From a bacterium (lineage in GTDB: Bacteria > Patescibacteria > JAEDAM01 > Absconditabacterales > Absconditicoccaceae): DNA of 26,324 bases. How positions within the stretch are numbered: the stretch's first letter is position 1; every line of letters starts with the position of its first letter. The stretch is taken from contig JAFRZH010000021.1 in assembly GCA_017442645.1 (NCBI GenBank), positions 1-26,324 on the forward strand. Reading direction: 5' to 3'. The notes under the pieces are model-generated. The model was not told where the DNA came from, did not search any database, and saw nothing but the letters and a program-made list of their open reading frames with translations. The position numbers were made by a program, and so were the translations under genes. Below are positions 17,943-26,287 of the stretch, one piece after another.

Positions 17943-17985
17943 GGAGATAGGTGTCGGTTATAACGATGACCTATCTCTTTTTTTA
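17943..17985 (+). terminator. Strong hairpin with T-tract (terminator or tiny RNA)
   Basis: GAGATAGGT (17944-17952) pairs with ACCTATCTC (17969-17977), and TTTTTTT follows on the plus strand. No plus-strand gene precedes it. It lies just after the stop of the minus-strand DUF3800 gene, where the reverse orientation has only a weak T-run. A TTGATT…TACTTT promoter-like pair upstream (about 17902-17931) could make this a very short independent transcript. Confidence 0.55.
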
Positions 17986-18720
17986 TGAATAATTCCATAT
18001 TGAGAAAAAATTTGGAACAGTGATAATAATATCTTCTTTAAAACTTTTAATCCCCAACTTCTGTTTAATCTTTTGAACAATAGCATTTTTATAGATATTA
18101 GTAGTTCATTTAAATTCAGTAATAACTGCTCAAATCAAACAATCAACCATCTGTAAGAAAATATTTGAATGAGATTCTAATCTACACACTCAAAAACAAT
18201 TTTTTTCAGCAGCAACTAACAGATTTTTTAACTCTTTTTCATAATTTCTTCCATCAGAAACTGTAATAGAATCTGGTAAAATAACAAATTCATCTTGATC
18301 AGAAAAATTCTTTTTTAATAATTCGGTTAATTTGTGTAAGTAAAAATCAAAATAGGAGGAATTTATGGGATTTTTTGTTTTATCGATTACTAAGGCACAA
18401 AATTTTGCTTGATCAAATTTAAAATACTGAGAGAATAATCGTTTATATCCTTCACACGTTGTTTGATTGATATTTTTAAATTTCATTTCATAGGGAGAAG
18501 TCCTTCATTTGAGAAAATTTTCAATATTTTCTTTAGGTAAAGTTTTCAATAAATATTGTTCATGGTTTTTTATGATCGAAAATATTTGATGATATTTTTT
18601 CATAAGTAATGCATTATATTCTCCGATTTTCTCTTCTGGAATGATTAAACATCATAAACCCAAATAAGGTTCTTTAGATCAAGTACATGTTTCATCGATA
18701 AAAACAAAATATTTTGCCAT
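17983..18720 (-). CDS. DUF3800 protein (RNase H-like fold)
   Basis: A 245-residue protein with the DUF3800 layout. The N-terminus reads KYFVFIDETCTGSKEPYLG (FIDE with Asp9), ILPDSITVSDG lies mid-protein, and LESHSNIFLQMVDCLIGAV follows near the C-terminus (the S…LQ-x-x-D-x-x-x-G-A element). The family has a predicted RNase H-like fold with acidic catalytic residues; its substrate is unknown. Six glycines are TGA. The upstream Nudix gene ends 15 bp before this ATG, so the two are probably one operon. The stop codon abuts a strong hairpin at 17943-17985. Confidence 0.75.
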
Positions 18721-18735
18721 ATTAAAAAGAAAAGA

Positions 18736-19164
18736 TTAAATATTTAAAGATTGAAAGATTTCTGGATATTTAGATAAAGCAACTTGTAAAATATGTTCGT
18801 CTTCTTTATAAGATAAGGTTTGTTCAAGATCTTCTAAGGGAATTAAGACACTCGCATCAACATCTTCAGCTAATTTTTCTTTTGTCTCATCTTTTACTGT
18901 CATTAAAAAGTAATGAACCTCGCAATCATAACGAACATCTTTTTCTTCAAAAGAATAAGAAATCTGATCAAGATATCCATGAATTGTCCCAATAATTCCT
19001 GTTTCTTCAAAGATCTCCCTTAATGCAGTTTGTTCAAAAGTTTCTCATTCTTCAACACTTCCTTTGGGGAAAGAGTAATCATTAAATCTCTTTCTATAAA
19101 CAACATAAGCACCATTTTGTGAAAGAACAAGAGCTCATGCTTTCAGTTTTTTGATACTTTTCAT
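18736..19164 (-). CDS. Nudix hydrolase
   Basis: A 142-residue protein. The Nudix box, GSVEEGETFEQTALREIFEE plus TGI (residues 35-57), fits G-x5-E-x7-REUxEExGU completely, with Gly40 encoded by TGA. It hydrolyses a nucleoside diphosphate linked to another moiety; the substrate cannot be told from sequence. The N-terminus (KAGALVLSQNGAYVVYRKR) is the usual first strand pair, which suggests a small single-domain MutT/Ap4A-type enzyme. ATG 19164 is preceded by a TTGATT-17-TACAAT promoter. The DUF3800 gene follows after 15 bp. Confidence 0.92.
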
Positions 19165-19198
19165 AGTTTCTTATGTGAGATACAGTAAAGATAAGTTC

Positions 19199-19227
19199 AT
19201 TGTAACGAAACAAACAGAGAAAATCAA
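19199..19227 (-). promoter_or_regulatory. Promoter of the Nudix-DUF3800 operon
   Basis: Minus strand: TTGATT, 17-bp spacer, TACAAT; leader of about 30 nt. Confidence 0.65.
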
Positions 19228-19253
19228 GGGAAGGTTTAGAAAAAATTGTTTAT

Positions 19254-19452
19254 CAAATCTCCCCCCAACCCTCTTTTTCAAGAGGGGGAGTTCTATTTAC
19301 TATTTTTCCCCTTGAGAAAGGGGGATGTCCGAAGGACAGGGGGATTTGTCTTCTTGTGATAAAAACCTCCCCTAGCCCCTCCTTACTAAGGCGGGGAATT
19401 TTTTATATTCATTTCCCTCTCCTATATTAGGAGAGGGGTAGGGGTGAGGTTC
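19254..19452. repeat. Three-module GC-rich repeat array, copy 2
   Basis: The same A-B-C order and orientation as 16545-16801: CCCTCTTTTTCAAGAGGGGG; CCCTTGAGAAAGGGGGATGTCCGAAGGACAGGGGG as two short blocks; and the double hairpin from AACCTCCCCTAGCCCC (19364) to GGGGTGAGGTT (19451). Hairpin loops and stems vary between copies, with compensating changes (GGAGAGGGGTAGGGG against GGAGAGGGATAGGG). Confidence 0.75.
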
Positions 19453-19511
19453 TCAAAACACCTCTAAAATGTAAAAAGAATAATCCAAGTTTCGAACTGT
19501 ATAAAAAAGAC

Positions 19512-19546
19512 TTGATATATATATAAATCATTATATATGTCAATAG
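19512..19546 (+). promoter_or_regulatory. Promoter with (TA)n spacer and TGTCAATAG start region
   Basis: TTGATA (19512-19517) is followed by a TA-rich spacer, TATATATG and TCAATAG. The block 19526-19546 matches 8015-8035 at 20 of 21 positions. Confidence 0.65.
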
Positions 19547-19555
19547 AAAACAAAA

Positions 19556-19696
19556 ATGAAAATAACAGTCATGGGGCGAAACATGACGACATCATAAAGG
19601 AGACTGTGAAGCCACAGTCAAGGTTTGAAGTACACATGATTAAAACATGTTTCAAGCTACAATTAAATTGTTGATAAACCCAAAACACAAACAGAA
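19556..19696 (+). promoter_or_regulatory. Structured 5' leader with 13-codon leader ORF
   Basis: The leader of about 140 nt contains a 13-codon ORF (19556-19597, MKITVMGRNMTTS) and a series of hairpins: TCATG…CATGA (about 19567-19585), the perfect GACTGTG-AAGC-CACAGTC (about 19602-19619), ACATG…CATGT, and CAATT-A-AATTG. A second tiny frame (MIKTCFKLQLNCG) starts in the third hairpin. The arrangement resembles attenuation-type or translation-controlled leaders, but no known riboswitch class is recognised. Confidence 0.45.
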
Positions 19697-20260
19697 ATGA
19701 AAAAAATCATGCTTGTGGTGATAGTTATCGAAATGATACTATCCACCATATGTGAAGCACAGGTGGAAACCATTGTCTTTAAAGCACAATACGACAATGA
19801 CTCCATCCTCAGGGAGGTGCTCGTAACTTCTACGAGTGAGATATTCCAGTGTGAAATTAGCAGTCCCAGAAACCTCAAAGCCAACATTGAGAACGGGACA
19901 AGCGTCCATATTCCGATCTGTGATCGAGATGGTCAAACTCCTTTCCAAGATTTGGAAGGAGAATTCAGTCGATTCTTCATAGTAACGTTGAACGGGAAGA
20001 CGTACTACATTGAAAACTTGCCTCTCTTGAACACGAGGCAAAAAAGAACTGGAATTCTCTATCATCTCGGGAGGACTCAAACTCTGGATTCAATCACAGT
20101 GTTTGATCCTTTCCTGACATTCAATCTGAAAGAAGGAAAGTATAGCTACCAGGCAGACGGAGGAATCCATATCCCGATTCCCGAACGGGATACCTCTTTT
20201 ACGGTGGAATTTGTGATCGACGGCGTGGAGGTTCAAGTACCTATCAAGCCGAAGAAGTAA
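19697..20260 (+). CDS. Secreted protein of unknown function (187 aa, TGA-free)
   Basis: A 187-residue protein with a clear Sec signal peptide (MKKIMLVVIVIEMILSTICEAQ, likely cleaved after CEA). The mature part is rich in beta-type sequence and lacks helices: VETIVFKAQYDNDSILREVL, a central YYIENLPLLNTRQKR, and a C-terminal HIPIPERDTSFTVEFVIDG. Two similar elements, VHIPICDRDGQTPF and IHIPIPERDTSF, suggest an internal duplication of a beta-sandwich-like unit. No family is recognised. It has no TGA codon, and its GC content (about 45%) is well above its neighbours, with GGC, GGG and CTC codons. That points to high expression or recent transfer. It stands alone, behind a structured leader and before a strong terminator. 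Confidence 0.8.
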   Translation: MKKIMLVVIVIEMILSTICEAQVETIVFKAQYDNDSILREVLVTSTSEIFQCEISSPRNLKANIENGTSVHIPICDRDGQTPFQDLEGEFSRFFIVTLNGKTYYIENLPLLNTRQKRTGILYHLGRTQTLDSITVFDPFLTFNLKEGKYSYQADGGIHIPIPERDTSFTVEFVIDGVEVQVPIKPKK

Positions 20261-20276
20261 ACAAGACTAAAAAATC

Positions 20277-20309
20277 GGGAGTCACGACCATTGGAAGTGG
20301 CTCCTTTTT
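20277..20309. terminator. Bidirectional terminator
   Basis: GGAGTCAC pairs with GTGGCTCC (one G-U). T-tracts lie on both sides (TTTTT on plus, the complement of AAAAAA on minus), so it serves the secreted-protein gene and possibly the hydrolase end of the operon at 20356-26072. Confidence 0.75.
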
Positions 20310-20355
20310 CCCTTTTTATTCAATTTTTTCTATTTTCCTTTTTACTCCTATTAAT

Positions 20356-21054
20356 TTACAATTTTTCTATCCAATTCAAACTTTCTTGAAATAACGAGTC
20401 CATTCAATGCTCAAGAAATCTATGATCAGCTCATTGAATAATTGATAATTCTTCAGAACTTTGAATAGCTTCATAATATTTTTTAGCAGCTTGAACTAAT
20501 CCATACTCTGCAGCCATAATTTTTATAGGTAATGAAATTCCTTTTATTTTCTGTAGATAAACTTCAGATGGAATTTCAAAATCATGGTATAACTGGTCAT
20601 TTATATAATATTTATGCCCATTTCATCGATCAATATAATATTTTCAGTGTTCATCTAGATAAACATCATTCAATAATCCTTCGCCTCCCGTAGAAGAATC
20701 CCACATTAAAATTCCAGAAATTCTGTCAGGCTTTACATAAAGATTAACAATTCCTCCATAACTATGTCCTACCAAAAAAATTTTAGAAAATCCCTGTAGA
20801 GATAAAAAATGAATAATGTTATTTACATCAGTAATATGATCTTGTAAAGTAATATCTGTAAGTTTTCTTTCTCCCTCAAGATTTCCATAAAAATTAAATC
20901 TGAACGTAGAATATTGGTTTTCATTGAAAAAACGTTCAGCTTCTTTGAACATTGGTTCATCTTGACTACTTGTTAAACCATGTACAAAAAGAATCAATCC
21001 TTTTGATTGGGGAACTGAAGATAAAGTATAACGATTTTGAAGATAGGGGTTCAT
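20356..21054 (-). CDS. Alpha/beta hydrolase
   Basis: A 232-residue serine hydrolase-type protein. The oxyanion strand reads GLILFVHGLTSSQDE (HG motif), the nucleophile elbow is LVGHSYGG with Ser98, and the catalytic histidine is probably His211 in GADHRF near the C-terminus. The acid is not certain. The FNFYGN and DVNNIIHFL elements are typical of the esterase/lipase (YqiA or Hydrolase_4-like) group. Substrate unknown. Four glycines are TGA, all in the last 100 residues, so the standard code truncates it before the histidine. It is the last gene of a five-gene cluster and starts 29 bp after the formate-THF ligase stop. Confidence 0.85.
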
Positions 21055-21083
21055 TATGATTTACAAACTAAAAAAATAATCTC

Positions 21084-22721
21084 CTATTCCAATCCAGAAA
21101 TCACTCCCTCCTCATCGATTTCAATTTTCATAGCTGCTGGCTCTTTAGGAAGTCCTGGCATCGTAACGATACTTCCCGCTAACGCAACGATAAATCCTGC
21201 TCCACTATAAAGTTTCACCTCTCTAATAGGGAAAACATACTCTTTCGGAGCTCAAAGAAGTTTTTTATCATGACTAAGGGAATTTTGCGTTTTAGCAATA
21301 CAAACAGGAAATTTTCCATATCCAAGAGCTGTAAAATGTGCAAGTTGTTGTTTTGCATCATCAGAAAACTGTACTTCTTTTGCACGATACATCTCAGTTG
21401 CAATGGTTTCTATTTTTTGAGAAAGAGGGAGGTATAAATTATAAAGAGGAGAAAAATCTGACTCTTTTTTTTCGATCGATTCACAAACCTCACGAGCTAA
21501 ATCAAGAGCTCCGTTTCCTCCTTTTTCTCGACATTCCGTAAGAATTGCTTTTACTCCCATTTCAGCACATAAGGTTTGAAGTTTCTCGAGCTCTCTCGAA
21601 GTATCGGTCATAAATTTATTGATCGCAACGAGAGGATGCATTCAGAATTTTTTACTATTTTCTAGATGAACTCTCAAATTTTCAAATCCTTTTTCAAGTG
21701 CTTCAACATTTTCTTCTCCAAGATGTTCTTTTTCAATACCTCCATGCATTTTGAGAGCACGAACCGTTGCCACAATCACACAAGCCTCAGGCTTCAGACC
21801 GTTCAATTGACATTTGATATCAAAAAACTTCTCCGCCCCAAGATCAGCACCAAATCCTGCTTCTGTAACGACATAATCTCAAGTTGCAAGTGCAGAAATG
21901 GTCGCATTGATCGAATTACAACCATGAGCGATATTCGCAAAAGGTCCCCCATGGACAAAAGCAGGAGTTTTTTCCAAAGTTTGTACGAGATTAGGCTTAA
22001 TCGCATCTTTGAGCAAGGTTACGACAGCTCAAGTGCAGTTCAACATTCAGAATTTTATTGCTTTTTTTTTAAAATTTTCCCCAATCGTAATATTATCAAT
22101 TCTCTCCTTCAATTCTTCCAAAGTCTTCGAAAGACAAACAATCGCCATCATTTCTGATGCAGCTGTAATACAAAATTTTCCCCTCAAAGCACGGTCATTC
22201 ATATCCAAACAACGCGTTCGTGTAACCGTTTCCGGATCAATTCCAAGCTCATTTCCTTGATAAATGTGGTTATCAATCACCGCCGCAATCAAATTATTTG
22301 CACTGGTAATCGCGTGAAGATCCCCCGTAAAATGCAAATTAATATCCTCCATAGGCGTAATTTGTGCATATCATCCTCCACAAGCTCCTCCTTTTATCCC
22401 AAAACATGGTCCAAGAGAAGGCTCACGAAGTGCTAAAACGGATCTCTTCCCGATTTTTCTTAGCCCATCAGCAAGTCCAATGGAAAGCGTCGTTTTCCCC
22501 TCTCCTGCAGAAGTTGGAGTAATCGCCGTTACCAAAATAAGCTTCCCTTGTTTATGTTCTTCGCAGACTTGATGTTGCCATTCATAGAGCTTTGAAAGAG
22601 AAATTTTCGCTTTATCATTTCCATAAAGTTCATAATCATTTTCTTGTAATCAAAGTTCTTCTGCTATTTCTTTGATAGGAGTTTTTGAGTGTTGTTGATT
22701 GATTTCGATATCACTAAGCAT
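21084..22721 (-). CDS. fhs: Formate-tetrahydrofolate ligase
   Basis: A 545-residue enzyme, near the family's usual 555. It makes 10-formyl-THF from formate, THF and ATP, supplying one-carbon units in the cytoplasm. The P-loop is [11 protein letters not shown] (residues 68-78; usually TPTPAGEGKTT). [72 protein letters not shown] and [20 protein letters not shown] are all strongly conserved. Seven glycines are TGA, including one in GGACGGGY. A complete enzyme in what looks like a reduced genome suggests formate assimilation or salvage. It follows the GT2 gene by 70 bp, with a possible internal promoter, and precedes the hydrolase by 29 bp. Confidence 0.95.
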
Positions 22722-22791
22722 AGAGGGAAGAAAAAAGAGTAAAAGTCTGATTAGTCTGTTTATAGGGAGTTAGGAGAGAAAAGCAAACTGA

Positions 22792-23730
22792 TTATATATT
22801 CAAATTTTTGATTCTTCTTTTTATTTCCCATCAAGAAAATAATCATTTTCGGAATCCTAACATGATGCCCAAAATTTTAGCACAACTAAAATGTAAATCA
22901 AATCGAAAACCTCATTTCGTTCTTTTATACAGTCAAATAATTAAGAATCCGATAAAAATAAGAGGAATACTCCAAAAATGAATAAAAGGAATACTTCCTA
23001 AAAAAAGAAAGAAAAATCCTGAAAAAATGAGAGCTTGAATAAGAGAATTACTTTGTTTGATCCCTTTTACAACAAAAACTTCAGAATCTCCTTGGGTATA
23101 ATTTCTATACATTTGAAAAATCTCTTTATAATTCTTTCTCAATCATCGTTTTACCAATGCCTCTTTACAGTATTGGATATGATATCACAATCATCTAATA
23201 TGATAATTAAAATAAGTATCTTCTCACCATAGGGTTAGAAATTCAGGATATCATCAAACCTCTTCCCATACTTTCTTTTTGAAAGAAATATTTCTAGAAG
23301 GAAAATTAGGAGTTTTAGAGGTTAGACGGTAGGTTAATTTTTGTTGAAAAGCATTTTCAATAATAAAACCAGAAGCTCATCCGACAATTTCGCTTTCTGG
23401 ATGTTCTTGATAATAAGTCACAAATGATTCACATCGATTGTCTGAAACATGACATCAGGCATCTGTACAGAGAATCAAATCATAAGTGGAATTTTTTATT
23501 GCAAGATTTCTTGATCTTGCGATATTCCCATGACGAATGGTATTTTGTAGTAATCTAATCTTTCCTTGTTCTTCTTCTTTTTGTAAAAATTCATAAGTTC
23601 AGTCATGAGATCACCCATCTACAACGATAATCTCATTGGGGACAAGTGTTTGTTGATATAATGCTTGTAACACCTCATGGATATTTTTGATTTCATTATA
23701 AACAGGCATAATTACAGAAAAAGGAATCAT
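22792..23730 (-). CDS. Family 2 glycosyltransferase with C-terminal membrane helices
   Basis: A 312-residue GT2 enzyme. The GT-A fold starts FSVIMPVYNEIKNIHEVL, with the nucleotide-binding Asp in IIVVDGGSHDGT (about Asp38), the metal/sugar-contacting region LILCTDAGCH (about Asp90), and the acid motif LWGEDTYF. Two hydrophobic helices follow (ALIFSGFFFLFLGSIPF and FWSIPLIFIGFLII), then a basic cytoplasmic tail, so it acts at the inner membrane face. About a dozen glycines are TGA, including those of DGGSHDGT and one TGA-TGA pair. It transfers a sugar to a lipid-linked or surface glycan; donor and acceptor are unknown. It lies 21 bp after the pyruvyl transferase-like gene. Confidence 0.9.
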
Positions 23731-23751
23731 GAGAATTTTTGAATATAAAAC

Positions 23752-24729
23752 TTAAATTTTCATTTCTTTTAAAACTTGTTGCATTTTAGTTATTTTTTTT
23801 TGGTAGGGGAATACGATATTTTCTACTCCCATATAAGAACTAATGAGAAATAAGTGTAATCTTGTGTTGATAATTCTTTCTGCTCATCAGATTAAAGTAA
23901 AAAAATCTTCAAGATTATTGGTTCGATCGTATCTTTCGAGAGTAGGGAAATCTTCTTTTAAGACCTCAAAATATCTTTCATCATTATCGGTTCGCCCCGT
24001 ACAAATAGGAGTATAAATAAGAGAATAGTCAGATTGATATTTTTTTATTTCCTTTTTTATATCATCTAAATATTGTAAGGCATTACTATTAATATTGATA
24101 AGTATGTATTTTTTTTCGGATAGGTGTTTGTATTTCTTCCAATTTTCTCTTACAAAATAACTTGTATCCATAAAAAATTCTACATTTTGAAATCAATATT
24201 TTTTTAATTCTGAAACTCCTTCCCAGTCCCTACAGTAAATGTTTTGAGTATGACGAAGAATTCAATTAAAAAGCCATTTGTTAATCGTCTTTTTAGGAAT
24301 TTGTACCCCTCACATGATATAAAGATTCTTTTTTAAGAAAAAACTAGGTCGAATGGACCATAACCAATAATAATATGCATGAGGAGATTCTTCCGTTAAG
24401 ATTTCTCATCCTCAGAGAATAATACTATCAATTTGAAAAAAAGGAGAAATCTGACTGAATTTATTTTTTTTAAGATACCTAAAAGTACTCCTAATTCCTC
24501 TAGGTAATTCATCGATAAAATGCAACGTAGAAATATCGATTTCCTGAGAGAGAAAGGTCTTTAATCGAGTATTGTCCTGAGAAATGATATAAATCTCTTT
24601 TTTTTGTTTTTGTAAAAGTTTTATATTTCACAATAAAATTAATTCATCTCAAAGATTTTTAAATCATCGAAATCCCACCAATAAAACTTTTTCTCCTTTT
24701 ATTTCAAATGTACCTGAATGCATGATCAT
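23752..24729 (-). CDS. Polysaccharide pyruvyl transferase family protein (CsaB-like)
   Basis: A 325-residue protein with the family's marks. The N-terminal glycine-rich loop is LLVGFRGFKNLGDELILLGN, then comes DSIILGGGEILTEE, a mid-protein YCRDWEGVSELKKYGFQNV, and the conserved Arg/His site GAERIINTRLHLFLISSYMG near the C-terminus. Family members add pyruvate ketals to cell-wall sugars (as CsaB does for S-layer anchoring) or belong to a related GT-B-like group. Around ten glycines are TGA, including two of the GGG and a TGA-TGA pair. The start is ATG 24729, or 24723 two codons on. It lies between the flippase and GT2 genes in the same operon. Confidence 0.82.
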
Positions 24730-24782
24730 TCAATATGAATAAAGTAATTTTACTTTAACAAAAGATAACGGAAAATCAACTA

Positions 24783-26072
24783 TTAAGCCAAAATTTGTTT
24801 CATATACTTTCTTGCAAAAAATCCATAGAGAACAAGCAATAATATTTCAGAAAGAAGCAAAATAAAACAAGATGCATAAATTCCATATTGGGGAACAAAA
24901 AGAAAATTCAATCCTAAAGCTAAAAGAGCTATAAAAATCTGAATATAAAGTCTTGTATACTCTTTAGATAATGCAGTAATAATATTTCAGAAAAGATAAC
25001 TTAAAGCTTTGATAGGTAAAATTCGTAGTAAGATCAATAAATAAGAATAAGAAGAAATAAACTCTCCATTTGTTCCATAAAAACTTAAAATCCATTTCCC
25101 TCCAAAGAAAAAGAAGAATACAAAAGGAATACTAATTCCCAAGTGGAGCAGTCAGGCTTTTTTTACTCTTGAAAGAAACTGAACTTTATCATTTCTTACT
25201 TCTACAAACTTTTTGAAAAAGGAAATAGCAACAACATTAAAAAGGAGATAAATATAGGTAATCAACTTATATGGAGTTGAAAAATACGCAACCGTAGTTT
25301 TATCAGTAAAATGTTCCAATAAAACAATATTCATATCTCCATAGAAATATGCAGAAATACTTCCTAAAAAGAAAGGAATACTTAGTTTTAGCGTTTCCTT
25401 AATAAAGGGAAGATCCCGTTCAAATTTTTTAAATTGAAAGTGCTTTTTTACATAAAAAAAGGAGAAAATAACCGTAACGATGCTTGAGGTTAAATATCAA
25501 AGAAAAATAGCAAAAAGGCTTTGTGATATACTTAGAAACAGAATCGTAAAAAGCACAAGAGACAATCCACTCAAAATTTTCAAAAAAGCCTCTTTTTCCA
25601 TTTTTTCTACAGGACGAAAAAAAACTCTGAGGAACTCCGCAAAATTCACTAAAATGGAATGGAAAAGAAAAAGAAATAATAAGGTCTCTGATTCATGAAT
25701 ACTTGCATGAAAATTCCCTAAAATTAAAATCAAAACCGTTACTAAAAGAGTTAATCAAAGTTTTATGATACTTCCATTCATAAAATATTTTTCAGATTTT
25801 TCTGGATGTTTACTAATCTCTCTAAAAATTAAATTTCCCAATCCAAAATCCACAATAGCAACAAAAAATGCACAAAAACTGATAATCCAATTAAATTCTC
25901 CCAATCAAGAATCCCCAAATTTCTGAGAGATCCAGATTCCTAAGAGAAACGTAAAAACTTTAGCAAAAAATTCAGAAAAAAGAAGCCAAAAACTATTTTT
26001 TAAAACGGTTTGCTTAAAAGAGGTATTTTGAAAAAAAAATGATGATAACTTAGAAAAAAAAGGGTACTTCAT
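24783..26072 (-). CDS. Wzx-type polysaccharide flippase (MOP superfamily)
   Basis: A 429-residue polytopic membrane protein with about 12 helices. The N-terminal NSFWLLFSEFFAKVFTFLLG is typical of Wzx/RfbX O-antigen flippases. A charged loop follows (DFGLGNLIFREISKHPEKSEKY), then the central FFLGSISAYFYGDMNIVLLE and LLRILPIKALSYLFGNIITALSKEY. It should move a lipid-linked oligosaccharide across the cytoplasmic membrane. Five glycines are TGA. It is the first gene of the five-gene operon, and its promoter probably lies in 26073-26135. With the GT2 and pyruvyl transferase-like genes it indicates surface glycan synthesis and export. Confidence 0.87.
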
Positions 26073-26135
26073 GAGATAAACGTTTAATTAATATACATTA
26101 TCATTGATAAGTATTCTCTCTAAAAATACAAATAG

Positions 26136-26172
26136 TTTTAAAAAATAAAAAAAGAGTCAAAATTCTGACTCT
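26136..26172 (-). terminator. Minus-strand terminator upstream of the flippase operon
   Basis: AGAGTCA (26153-26159) pairs with TGACTCT (26166-26172), and the minus strand then runs into TTTTTTTATTTTTT. It ends a transcript from beyond the window. The stem contains an AAAATTCTGAC copy of the recurring word. Confidence 0.75.
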
Positions 26173-26250
26173 TAACTACATTTTGTAGAATCAAGAAGGA
26201 AGTGCAATCAATTAAGAATAAAATTAGTTACTAATTGTTATTATAAGTAT

Positions 26251-26287
26251 GCATAAATTTTTGATATTTAAGGTCAAAAATTTATGC
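26251..26287. repeat. Long perfect palindrome, 14-bp arms
   Basis: GCATAAATTTTTGA (26251-26264), a 9-nt loop, TCAAAAATTTATGC (26274-26287). The arms match perfectly. No T-tract follows that would fit a standard terminator, so an operator or structural site is likely. No gene is seen in 26173-26324. Confidence 0.65.

Larger units (their letters stand above)
832..26169. repeat. Dispersed word AAAA(A/G/T)TCTGAC, at least 12 copies
   Basis: Plus-strand copies: 1921, 3227-3238, 3877-3887, 6511-6521, 10552-10565, 21452-21462, 24447-24455, 26159-26169. Minus-strand copies: 832-840, 10344-10356, 12291-12301, 13247-13259, 16982-16992. A weaker copy is at 24028-24035. Many near copies end in TCTGAA, TCTGAG or TCTGAT (209-222, 6673, 8613, 10508, 12428, 14425, 22741, 24925, 25794). 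They fall in genes and between genes alike. Confidence 0.7.

Noticed and set aside
4580..22721. TGA as tryptophan (codes 4) instead of glycine
   Set aside because: The TGA positions are conserved glycines (GGGTFDV, SGGVDS, AGRGTD), and conserved tryptophans use TGG.
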